DNA of 64,000 nucleotides, taken from assembly GCA_015075185.1 (NCBI GenBank), contig JABTUW010000001.1, positions 744,001 to 808,000 of the forward strand, given 5' to 3'. The notes below the pieces were generated by a model. That model was not told the DNA's origin. It did not search any database and worked only from the letters and a program-made list of their open reading frames with translations. A program made the position numbers and the translations under genes. Below are positions 1 through 7,775 of the stretch, one piece after another (the stretch's first letter is position 1; each line of letters starts with the position of its first letter). Source of the DNA: Anaerolineales bacterium. Its GTDB lineage: Bacteria > Chloroflexota > Anaerolineae > 4572-78 > J111.

Positions 1-222
1 GGTCCCGCCGAATGGATTGGAACTGACATCACCTTCCAACTCTCACCGCAAGACAACCAGACGATCCTCCTCTTTGGCCACAGAAATTGGCGCGAAGCTG
101 TTGAGTTTACCTCTCACTGTAGTATGAAGTGGGCCACCTTCCTTTTGAGCCTGCGGGAGTATGTCGAAACAGGAAAAGGGAAACCCTCACCGTATGATCT
201 GAAAATCGATAACTGGAATTAA
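1..222 (+). CDS. SRPBCC (START-like/AHSA1-type) domain protein, C-terminal part
   Basis: The frame is open from the first base and stops with TAA at 220-222, giving the last 73 residues of a protein that begins outside the window. The visible pattern (W-x-G-T, a hydrophobic strand, F-G-H-x-x-W, then H-C-S-x-K-W-A, S-L-R-x-Y and E-T-G-K-G-x-P) matches the C-terminal strand and long helix of SRPBCC/AHSA1-like ligand-binding proteins. These are cytosolic helix-grip folds that hold a hydrophobic ligand. The ligand and the exact role cannot be told from this fragment. The next gene lies on the other strand, so this gene ends its transcription unit here. Confidence 0.75.
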   Translation, partial: GPAEWIGTDITFQLSPQDNQTILLFGHRNWREAVEFTSHCSMKWATFLLSLREYVETGKGKPSPYDLKIDNWN

Positions 223-332
223 CCCCTTTCTCGTTATCGGTCGAGCTTTATCCCGATCAGGAGGATAGGCTCAACGTCACCAAATTTCTGTTCGGCCGAT
301 AGGCCTAGGGTGACAAAACGTTCGGGCTTCAT

Positions 333-365
333 CCAGGCGCTTTTGGCTTCGCTGAAAGCGCCTGG
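333..365. repeat. inverted repeat, 11-bp arms
   Basis: CCAGGCGCTTT at 333-343 pairs perfectly with AAAGCGCCTGG at 355-365 around an 11-nt loop. There is no clear U-tract, so a simple terminator is not certain. It lies between two convergent genes. Confidence 0.6.
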
Positions 366-462
366 TCATTGCCAAGAATGGGGACTCGGCGCCGGGGGCG
401 TTGCCATTTTCAACCTGATTTTATTAGACAACTCCCAAGAAGCAACTAACAATGATTCATCC

Positions 463-497
463 GAACGAACGGCTATTAATTTCATAGCCGTTCGTTC
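463..497. repeat. inverted repeat, 14-bp arms
   Basis: GAACGAACGGCTAT at 463-476 pairs perfectly with ATAGCCGTTCGTTC at 484-497 around a 7-nt loop. It could be an operator-like palindrome, a transcription end for the genes converging on this gap, or the relic of a small mobile element. Confidence 0.6.
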
Positions 498-727
498 AGC
501 TCCTAAGGGACCGACTGAACCAGCACTCCTCTTGATCAAGCCGTTTCCCGATGCTTCTATCCCCACCTACCAAGCCTTGGCTGGAACCTTTGGTTTACAT
601 TGGGTTTCCTGGCAATATTATTCGAGCTGCAATCAACTCGAATTTGCATAACCAGGAGGATAATATCGTCTTGCTACTCCTACGGTTGCTCTCAATTGAT
701 GGATTCCGCGATAGACAACCTCTCCAG

Positions 728-1726
728 TTATTTCGCTTTGATGACAAAGGTAGCTCGATAAGCCTCAGGAGGGATGGGCTGATCGGGTGATTCCGGATAG
801 GGACCAACCTGGCTGAGGTGAATGTCATAACCGGCATAGGAGACAGTATCCTGCTTCAAAGGAGGATTGTTGTTCAATTCCAGTGAAGCGGCTGTTGTCC
901 CCTCCTGTTGAACCTCGATCATAATCCGCACTTGCCCCGCCCAGAAGCACTCCACCTGCCGGGGACAGCGCGAGTCTTCCAAAACGGACTGAAAAACAAG
1001 GGTAAGATTAGCCTCATCAAAGTGGGCCATGTGCCCCAACGGCAGAGAAACAGGTTGCTCTAGTCGGGCTTCGATCGACGGTGCTGAGGCAATGATGACG
1101 GTGACTTGGGGGGTGGGCGTGACTTTATCCACGAGAGGGGTGGAAGTGACTACAGCTACAGTAGCCAACTGTTGAAGCAAGCTTTCGATTTCAGCTTTGA
1201 TGGTTGGATCCATAATAAATTCCAAGGCATACTGGAAATCGGACTTAGCCTGGCCGAGTTGTCCCTGCTGCATATAAAGTTTACCCCGCTCCAGGTAAGC
1301 CAAAGCATAATCGGCCTGCACCGCAATGGCCTGGCCAAAACTGGTGATGGCCTCTTCTGTTAAGCCAGCGGCAGCATAGGTGACGCCCTTGTAATAGAAA
1401 TTCTGCGCCTCGGCATCAATTTCGGGTGTGGGCATTGGGGTAGGTGTTGCCGGTGAGGTTACTGTAGCTGGCACGGTTACGGTTGGCACTGCCATTGGTT
1501 CGGTTGTTGGTGCGCGGGTCGGCGTTGCAGTTGGTTCAGCAGGCAAAGGTGTGGTGGCAATCACCGTGGCAGTAGCAACCGTAACACGATTGGCCTGATT
1601 GCCGCAACCAGCTAAGATCCAGGCCAACCCGAAAAACAAGACGAATTGAAGTCCCCCAAAGATCAATTTGAGACAGAGACGAAAAGAACTTCTGGCGAAT
1701 TTTGACCGTGGCGAGGCTTGGCTCAT
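728..1726 (-). CDS. TPR-containing lipoprotein
   Basis: A 332-aa predicted lipoprotein. Residues 17-40 form a hydrophobic signal ending in the lipobox L-A-G-C, with Cys41 as the lipidation site. A long Thr/Pro/Ala-rich linker follows (about 50-105), typical of surface proteins of this phylum. Residues about 108-170 carry one or two tetratricopeptide units (Y-Y-K-G-x-x-Y-A-A-A-G and A-L-A-Y-L-E-R-G-K-L-Y). The last 120 residues contain two cysteines and are mostly beta, without a family I recognise. GGAG lies 9 nt upstream of the ATG. It is probably exported and anchored to the membrane, where TPRs mediate protein contacts. Function unknown. Confidence 0.8.
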   Translation of the reverse strand: MSQASPRSKFARSSFRLCLKLIFGGLQFVLFFGLAWILAGCGNQANRVTVATATVIATTPLPAEPTATPTRAPTTEPMAVPTVTVPATVTSPATPTPMPTPEIDAEAQNFYYKGVTYAAAGLTEEAITSFGQAIAVQADYALAYLERGKLYMQQGQLGQAKSDFQYALEFIMDPTIKAEIESLLQQLATVAVVTSTPLVDKVTPTPQVTVIIASAPSIEARLEQPVSLPLGHMAHFDEANLTLVFQSVLEDSRCPRQVECFWAGQVRIMIEVQQEGTTAASLELNNNPPLKQDTVSYAGYDIHLSQVGPYPESPDQPIPPEAYRATFVIKAK

Positions 1727-2068
1727 CTTTAGTCGCTCCTATAAGAAGGTTAGTATTGCCGTAATAGACGCTCATCGTCTCACTGAAGTTCCGGCACTAC
1801 GTGTGAATAGGGTGTAATAGCAGAATGAATTATCAGTTCACCCTTTATAATTCACCCCATCAACCTTAAGTTTGGCATTCGCCTACCTACGAGAGGAATT
1901 CATACATGAGATATAAGCTGAACATCAAATCTTTCACCAGCCAGTAAGTATATCGTGGATGGGTGGTAATTAGGTTATGAAGTTGCTATGAAACAGTCAC
2001 ACTCGGTGCTGGCAATCCCATACCGATGAGAAGTAGTGGTATCTCAGCTTGGTTTGGCCCATCTTATT
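1727..2068. other. gap between lipoprotein start and recombinase element
   Basis: No convincing gene. A strong ribosome site GAGAGGAA precedes an ATG at 1906 that opens only a 13-residue peptide (stop at 1945-1947). This may be the 5' stub of a gene lost when the recombinase element arrived, or a chance match. The left inverted repeat of the recombinase element begins at 2069. Confidence 0.4.
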
Positions 2069-2103
2069 CTGACACCTTAATTTTGCGCCTTACACTGAGT
2101 TGC
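2069..2103. repeat. left inverted repeat of recombinase element
   Basis: It pairs with 4117-4151 with only three mismatches. Its core, TACACTGAGTTGC, includes the 3' end of the recombinase gene. Confidence 0.8.
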
Positions 2104-4072
2104 AAATTTCGGCAGTCAAAGTTGAAGTAGTTTGAGTTGAATCGACAATCTGGGTCGGCCAATCGGCTACCGCTACGGCTTCGATCTGAGCCATCGCCGT
2201 GGCGAATTGGCGACGAATGGTTCCATCATGAACCCGGGCATAGATCAGGGTTTTGTTGATATCCTGATGACCCAGGAATTTCTGCAAGGAGGTGATGGGC
2301 ATCGCATAATTGATCAAAAAAGTAGCCAGCGTGTGACGAAGCCGATGGGGGGTGAGGGGCGCAATTTGAGCTAGGGGTCCGAGGCGCTCCAGCCGATCGG
2401 CAATGAGGTGGTCCTTGAGGGCTGAACCCCGATAGATCAGCAGATGGTCGGTGAGTGCAGCTTCTCGGACCGTCAAATAAGCCTGGAGCACAGCAGTGAG
2501 CTGCTCGGTCATGGGAATGACCCGATCACGGTCGCCCTTGCCGCCTTGGACGCGCAAACGCCGGCTATTCAGATCAAGATCAGCCAGTCGCAGATTTTGG
2601 ACTTCGCTCTTGCGCAAGCCAGCGTGAGCTAAGAGATAGAACCAGGCCAGGTCGAAGCGATCCGCCGGGGTATCAGCTTGGGCCTGGGATTGGACAACGG
2701 CTTCTAGCCGCTGAAATTCGGTCGTGGTCAGGAAGCGAGGGAGGTGGTCTCCGGCCGGTGGGGCTTGGACTTGCAGGATAGCCCCGTTGGTCACCCGCTC
2801 TTGGGCTAACAGCTCCCGCCAAAAGGTCCGAAAGACGGTCAATTCGGCCGCGATCGAGCCAGGTTTCAGCCCGGCTTCTTGCCGAGCGTTGACATAGGCA
2901 ACCAGATCTACCCGCTGGAGCTGATCCAATTGGGTCCAGTCGCGTTCGTTGATCAGCCAAGCGGCAATCCGACAGAGAGTGCTAAAGTGATAGTGGGTTT
3001 GGCTTTTGGCGCGATGGGGCTGCCATTGGGCGATCCGGCGGAGCGTATGCTCCCGGATGGCCTGATGTAACCAATCGGGGAGAGCCGCAGCCAAATGGGC
3101 CAGGGCATCAACCAAGGCCACTGGGTCCGGGCGCTCATCGGTTTGTCTGGGGGTGAAGGCCGCCTGGAGAGGAGACCCTGATCGTCCCGGCACTGACTGT
3201 TGGCTTTGGTTGTCCAGAGCCGCCATCGCCCGCCGAAAATCGTCTCGAATTGTTGGGTCAGCCCCATCAATATAGCGCTGGGTCGTCTGCAAATCGGTGT
3301 GACCCAGTAACTTGGCCAGCGAATCGACCGGCATCCCGTGTTCGACCAGCCGCCGGGCGAAAGTGTGACGGAGTTGATGGCAGGTCAATTGCACCCCGGC
3401 TTGCTGGCAGTATTGCTTCAATCGATATTGCACGCCAGCCACGCTCAAACCCTGACCGTGTCGGTTCAGAAACAGGAGCGGGCTGTCATTTTCTGGGCGA
3501 ACCTGCCGCCAGCGGTCCAGGTGGGCAACAGTTTCCGCCGTCAACCAGACGATCCGATCCTTATCGCCTTTGCCCCGGACCCGCAAGCGGGCCAAGCCGG
3601 TGGCATCGCTCGGCTGCAGATCATCAGAAGCTAAGCCAATGATCTCTCCGACCCGCAGCCCGGCCCCGATCATCAGCGCCAGCATAGCTCGATCACGGGG
3701 ATGATCAACGGCAGCCAGCAGTTGCTCGACGACGGCATCACTGACATCTCGGGGCAGATGCCGCCCCAGCCGGACACTGTGGCGTTTCCAGACCACTGGA
3801 TTTTGGAGAACCTCATCGGCCCGTTCACCGATCAGGAACTCGTAAAAACTGGAAATTGCCGAGAGCCTGCGATTGATCGTGGCGGCCTGCAAGCCTTGCT
3901 CGCGTTGCGCCTGCACAAAAGCATCAAGCTGTTTGCTAGTGATCGTCTCGGGCGACTGATGATCGACAAATTGGCTGAAGATGGCTAAATCGCTCATATA
4001 ATGTTTCGTTGTACTGCGGTCAGGATACCGCGTTTCTAAATAGCGTTTGAACTTGGCTGAAGCTGCTTGCAT
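2090..4072 (-). CDS. double tyrosine recombinase (two fused phage-integrase domains)
   Basis: A 660-aa protein made of two complete tyrosine-recombinase units in tandem, each with a SAM-like core-binding domain and a catalytic domain. Unit 1 (about 1-290) has Arg140 (G-A-G-L-R), Lys168, His232-x-x-Arg235, His258 (L-L-G-H) and nucleophile Tyr267. Unit 2 (about 325-635) has Arg487, Lys512, His576-x-x-Arg579, His602 (F-L-G-H) and Tyr611. So both active sites look intact, not one catalytic and one decayed. Known integrases act as tetramers of about 300-aa subunits, so this chain may work as a dimer of pseudo-dimers. The last codons overlap the left inverted repeat. The coding sequence is clean, unlike the broken genes that follow. 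Confidence 0.9.
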   Translation of the reverse strand: MQAASAKFKRYLETRYPDRSTTKHYMSDLAIFSQFVDHQSPETITSKQLDAFVQAQREQGLQAATINRRLSAISSFYEFLIGERADEVLQNPVVWKRHSVRLGRHLPRDVSDAVVEQLLAAVDHPRDRAMLALMIGAGLRVGEIIGLASDDLQPSDATGLARLRVRGKGDKDRIVWLTAETVAHLDRWRQVRPENDSPLLFLNRHGQGLSVAGVQYRLKQYCQQAGVQLTCHQLRHTFARRLVEHGMPVDSLAKLLGHTDLQTTQRYIDGADPTIRDDFRRAMAALDNQSQQSVPGRSGSPLQAAFTPRQTDERPDPVALVDALAHLAAALPDWLHQAIREHTLRRIAQWQPHRAKSQTHYHFSTLCRIAAWLINERDWTQLDQLQRVDLVAYVNARQEAGLKPGSIAAELTVFRTFWRELLAQERVTNGAILQVQAPPAGDHLPRFLTTTEFQRLEAVVQSQAQADTPADRFDLAWFYLLAHAGLRKSEVQNLRLADLDLNSRRLRVQGGKGDRDRVIPMTEQLTAVLQAYLTVREAALTDHLLIYRGSALKDHLIADRLERLGPLAQIAPLTPHRLRHTLATFLINYAMPITSLQKFLGHQDINKTLIYARVHDGTIRRQFATAMAQIEAVAVADWPTQIVDSTQTTSTLTAEICNSV

Positions 4073-4116
4073 CTGAGTGCCTCTCCTTAAGTTTCGGCTA
4101 TTCTACCTCACTTCAG

Positions 4117-4151
4117 GCAACTCAGTGTAATGCACAAAATTAAGGTATCAG
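4117..4151. repeat. right inverted repeat of recombinase element
   Basis: Reverse complement of 2069-2103 at 32 of 35 positions. It lies 45 bp upstream of the recombinase start codon, so recombinase binding here could also repress its own promoter. Confidence 0.8.
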
Positions 4152-4723
4152 TGTGTCACCATCATAGCCAATTCTTTTGGAATCGGCAATCAAAATAATG
4201 ATTTAAGGTCGAGCCGTGACGAAAAACTACTCGCTCCATTTTTGAGGGGACTTGCGCCGTGGCAGTTGGGAAGGAAAAAGTCAGGGGGAGGTCGGGTTTC
4301 TGTCGGGGCAACATCAGACTGCAATCAGGCGAATATCGGGTTGATATCCTCACGGTAAAGTCGCCTCCTCAATCTCGAGAGGCTGGCTGGAAAATGTCGG
4401 GCCGCCCTCGAACCAGGTTCAGGTCGTTGCCAGGGGGAAGAGGGGGCGGGTGTCAGGGAGGGCTAATTGTCGGGGGGATCGGGCGGTTGGCAGGGGGCAG
4501 CCTCAATCGCTCAGAGACTTCCAAAGCCAGGTGAGGGCACAGTCTGGGGAATGTCATCTTGCTGCCGGGGAGAGTGGAGCCGGTGCCGGGCCGGTTTCAG
4601 GGGGAAATCGAACTGGCATCGGGGAGATAAAGCCGCTACCTGTGAACAGCAACGGTGGAGGAGCGGGATTCATCCGTGAACCCTGATCCCTTTATTCTCC
4701 CAAAACAATTATTATTAATACTT
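4152..4723. other. 572-bp gap, G-rich on the plus strand
   Basis: Open frames here are only low-complexity Gly/Arg-rich translations of a G-rich strand and have no family signature or ribosome site. The notable content is the run of G-tracts at 4433-4497. Confidence 0.6.
4433..4497 (+). other. G-quadruplex-capable G-tract cluster
   Basis: Five runs of three to five G lie between 4433 and 4462 with loops of one to five bases, a canonical quadruplex pattern. A second set of G-runs follows at 4472-4497. It sits 5' of a degraded insertion sequence. Confidence 0.6.
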
Positions 4724-6139
4724 CAATACCTTCGCCACTCAGGCAGCATTAATGCTGCCGATTTGAGCGATATGGGCATAGATTTGGTCAATAAAAATAG
4801 GCTCCGGCCTTTGCGGAAGTAATTTTAATGTTTCGGCTACGTATTTCCGCCCTCGGAAGTAGGCTTTGAGGTCATTGAGACTGAAGGTCGGGCAAGTAGG
4901 GCGAAAATGACCGAGCAGCACTTGAGTTAAGTTGACCATGAACATAAGATGGCTGTTAGCAGCATTGTAAACCGGGGTTTGGTTAACATTCATAAAATCT
5001 TCCAGGCCCCAGAACTGTTTGGCGTCACGGAAATTGAACTCAATTTGGAACCTGAGGCGGTAATAGTCAATCAGTTGAGGGTAAGCTAAATTCAGGTCAC
5101 TGCTGAACAGAACCACCTGGTTTCAGGCTTGGGTTTTGAGATTGATTTTGCGGATGATGACCACATTAAGCTGATCAGGAAAAAGTTTATGCCAGAGGGT
5201 CATTTGATAGATGGTCGTCTGGATACCCTCTTCAATGGTTGTTTCTTGAGATACGGCTCAGGCGGGTGAGCATAGTCGAGTTTCTGACCATATTTTTGCG
5301 GACCCCTCGTTTCTTTTGGGGACCGGTATAAGGCAAATAGAGGGCCGCATCAGCCCGTAACTTGGAAATCAGGTGTAAAGAGCACTGGCGGACCATTTGC
5401 AGGGCATAGTTGTGACCAAAAGCACCATCCAGCACACAATAGACCACCTTCAGGTCCAGCCCGATCAGAGCCAACAGCTTTGTGAGCATGGTCTGGATGC
5501 GGCTTAAATAAGGCTTCAATTCGACCTGGCGGCGGTTTTGTTCCGACTGCCCTGAGGCCGCCCTTTTTGGGGCTGATTTTTAGTCTTTTCGGGCCAGCCT
5601 GGGAGCGGGTTTTCTTCAGCCTCTTTAAGCCCTTGCTCTATCATCACCGGATAAGAGGTGCGTTGGTTGACGCTAATGAGCGACAACTGAAGAACGATAA
5701 GCCCGGAACTGGCTTACCATACAAGGATGAAAAGAAACGATCCAACCCATAAGTCGCTTGACCTGCTTTGGTCACCACCGTTTCATCACCGCCAATCAAC
5801 AGGTGTCGGTCGGGTCCAGCAGATGATGGCGGATTAAAATCCAATTCACTTTGGCCCAGGCAATGGTGCTGTTGTAAAAACGCTGGATCGTTCGGTAACT
5901 CCGCCTGGCTCGGTCCAGCGAGAGATACCCAACATCGTCACTCGCCCGCTCATCGCTAAGAGGGCCGGCACCATACAACTCAATTGACGGAGTGTAGTTT
6001 TGTCTAAACATTGGCTTAAACACTGCAAAACGATTATTATATCCACCAGCGGTTGTCTCCTGCGCTTTTGTCTTTGGTCGGACTAAAAACGCATGGTAGT
6101 CAACCGCTCTCTTTTGCCTAATTTTTGGCGAAGGTATTG
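4724..6139 (-). mobile_element. degraded insertion sequence, IS4-superfamily type
   Basis: A perfect 14-bp inverted repeat, CAATACCTTCGCCA at 4724-4737 and its complement at 6126-6139, brackets a broken transposase gene. The size (1416 bp) fits an IS with one DDE transposase of about 430 aa. A clean target duplication is not visible. Confidence 0.75.
4739..6046 (-). pseudogene. DDE transposase pseudogene (IS4 superfamily)
   Basis: Pieces in different minus-strand frames join into one transposase. The N-terminus (about 6046-5850) has G-R-V-T-M-L-G-I-S-R-W and Y-R-T-I-Q-R-F-Y. The middle (about 5830-5640) has G-G-D-E-T-V-V-T-K-A-G and D-R-F-F-S-S-L-Y-G-K-P. A further part (5519-5230) has V-L-D-G-A-F-G-H-N and H-L-I-S-K-L-R. 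The C-terminus (5116-4739) has the Y-x2-R-x3-E-x6-K signature (Y-R-L-R-F-Q-I-E-F-N-F-R-D-A-K). At least three frameshifts or stops separate these parts, so no active enzyme is made. Confidence 0.85.
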
Positions 6140-6280
6140 TTACTTTATACTTTATACTATCCGAAGGCTCCCTACGAAGCTGCGCACTAGATGTAGTAGT
6201 TTTAGCCGGGAAAAGGCTACTAGATAATAGACATTATATCGATTAGATGAGACAGAAACGCAAAATTCGGTTACACTAAA

Positions 6281-6308
6281 GGACACTCTAAAAAATAAGG
6301 GGTGTCCC
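6281..6308 (+). repeat. small hairpin over the IS5 transposase start
   Basis: GGACAC and GTGTCC flank an A-rich loop directly before the transposase ATG at 6309. Such a hairpin could hide the ribosome site, a common way for insertion sequences to limit transposase synthesis. Confidence 0.35.
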
Positions 6309-7243
6309 ATGAGCCAATATCAGGAATATGCCGAGAAACCCGGCGAATTCTTAGCCCTAACGGGTTATACCCGCCAGGAATTTGATGCCTTGTTGCCCCA
6401 CTTTCGTCACCATTACTACGAGTGGATGAAGATCCATCGTTTAGATGGCAAACCCCGCGGCAAACGGGCCTATAGTGATTACCAGAACTGTCCCTTACCG
6501 CTGATGGAGGACAAACTTTTTCATCTTGAATTATCTCAAGACCAACAACCTCCAAACGGTACAAGGAGCTTGCTTTGGGATTAGCCAACCCAAAGCCAAT
6601 GTCTGGATCCATTGTCTGCATCCAATCTTGAACCAAAGCTTGGCGGCGCTGGGTGAACTCCCAGCTCGGCAGATGGATGAGGTGGTCTTCGATGAAACAC
6701 AAGCGGCGCTTTACTTTCCATGACGGGACGGAGCGACCTATTCAACGTCCTGGTGATCCTGACCAACAACAGCTTTATTACAGTGGTAAAAACAACACAC
6801 CGTCAAAATAATATCCTGATCAACATGTTTTGTCAGATTCTTTTCTTGACCGATACGGTCGAAGGCAAAAGGCACGACAAAAGTTAGCCGATGAAAGTGA
6901 GTATCATCTCCCGTCCGGCAGCAAATTAGGCCAGGATACCGGCTTTCAAGGCTTTCGCCTCGACAATGTGGCTATTTTACAACCTAAGAAGAAGCCGAGA
7001 GGTAAGCCGCTGTCTGACCTGGATAAACACATTAATCAATGGCTTTCTTCGATCCGAGTGCGCATTGAACACACCATCGGCAGTGTTAAACGTTATCGGA
7101 TTGTCAAAGACAAAATTCGGAATTGGAAACCGGGTTTTAAGGACGCTGTCTTTGAAACCTGCTGTGGGCTGCATAATTTCAGATTGAATTTTCGACCCTG
7201 GCATTACCAGCCTATCCAACTCCACCTTTTTGTCCCTTTCTAA
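6309..7243 (+). pseudogene. IS5-family transposase pseudogene (DDE_Tnp_4 type)
   Basis: The N-terminal part (6309-6520) reads F-D-A-L-L-P-H-F and K-R-A-Y-S-D-Y. The frame then shifts to V-Q-G-A-C-F-G-I-S-Q-P-K-A-N-V-W and F-D-E-T-Q, stops, and resumes with H-D-G-T-E-R-P-I-Q-R-P and Y-Y-S-G-K. The last frame (6830-7243) carries K-R-H-D-K-like remnants, Q-D-T-G-F-Q-G-F, R-I-E-H-T-I-G-S-V-K-R-Y-R and C-C-G-L-H-N-F-R-L-N, the conserved C-terminal block. There are at least three frame breaks. The start is the ATG at 6309. Confidence 0.85.
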
Positions 7244-7369
7244 TCGATATAATCTCTATTGTGTTTAATGGGATCAACCAGGAACCAGAATAGCCAAATG
7301 GATACTATCTGCCCTCATTTGGATGCTTCGTCCCAGCCGGTCTTGCCACTTGATGCCACCTCGCTGAAT

Positions 7370-7405
7370 AAAACCGGGCAGTCCTTATTCGGACTGCCCG
7401 GTTTT
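7370..7405. terminator. strong bidirectional hairpin terminator
   Basis: AAAACCGGGCAGTCC pairs perfectly with GGACTGCCCGGTTTT around a 6-nt loop, with A/T tails on both sides. It sits just beyond the last gene of the decayed minus-strand array and so looks like that array's terminator. Confidence 0.85.
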
Positions 7406-7426
7406 CTTAAGGAATGGTTTTGTGCC

Positions 7427-7742
7427 TTAACCTGAGCTGCCGTGCTCGCGTACAATCAAGGCCGACAATTCGCCGGCGAGCCGCCGGAACAGGGCCGACT
7501 CCACCACCGGGATGATCGCCACCGCTTCAAAATAGACGTGATGGCTGCCGCATTTGGCCCGGAAACTGCGCGGGATGAGCACGGCATAAATCTCTAACGC
7601 CTCTTGAAGCGTGTTACAAAGATCGGACCGGCGGCTTTCACAAAAGGCGTTGCCCTTGCTGAGCAAGGTGAACTGGCAGCCGCCTTCGGTGGGTTTTCAG
7701 CGCTTTGACCACGCCGGTCAAGGTAGTCAGATTTTCCAACAT
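7427..7742 (-). pseudogene. frameshifted small gene, unknown function
   Basis: From the ATG at 7742, the first 25 residues run in one frame, then continue after a shift (near 7670) to a stop at 7427. Combined length would be about 105 aa. The second part is mixed hydrophobic (E-A-V-A-I-I-P-V-V-E-S-A-L-F) and matches no family I know. It is the last gene of the decayed array. Confidence 0.5.
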
Positions 7743-7775
7743 AATTCCCTTTGCCTACTTTTATCAGGCTATCCG

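Larger units (their letters stand above)
223..727. other. 505-bp gap with two hairpins, no supported gene
   Basis: No reading frame here has a family pattern or ribosome site. The gap holds two perfect inverted repeats (333-365 and 463-497), listed separately. It is flanked by the 3' ends of two genes that converge on it. Confidence 0.6.
2069..4151. mobile_element. one-gene tyrosine-recombinase element with 35-bp inverted ends
   Basis: An imperfect 35-bp inverted repeat (32 of 35 matching) bounds a single gene. The left copy is 2069-2103 and the right copy 4117-4151. The left copy runs into the recombinase gene: its last four codons and stop lie inside the repeat. Nothing else is encoded between the ends. 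No obvious target duplication flanks the unit, which is expected for tyrosine recombinases. The layout suggests a minimal self-mobile unit whose ends are the recombinase's binding sites. The ends could extend further than the conserved 35 bp. Confidence 0.65.
6226..7260 (+). mobile_element. degraded IS5-family insertion sequence
   Basis: A 22-bp terminal inverted repeat (6226-6247 and 7239-7260, one mismatch, including a perfect 15-bp core ATTATATCGATTAGA) brackets a broken transposase. The total is 1035 bp, normal for IS5 relatives. The similarity of the two ends continues loosely inward (GACAGAAA against GGACAAAA). Confidence 0.8.

Noticed and set aside
310..651. Plus-strand 113-codon frame starting with GTG
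   Set aside because: It runs through two palindromes, has no ribosome site and no family pattern, and its composition differs from true genes nearby.
1958..1966. GATGGGTGG as a copy of the tRNA-Met 3' end (attL)
   Set aside because: Only nine bases match, which is expected by chance in this length; no longer repeat of the tRNA end was seen.
4259..4686. Three overlapping plus-strand frames rich in Gly and Arg
   Set aside because: They are translations of a G-rich, low-complexity strand and have no start signals.
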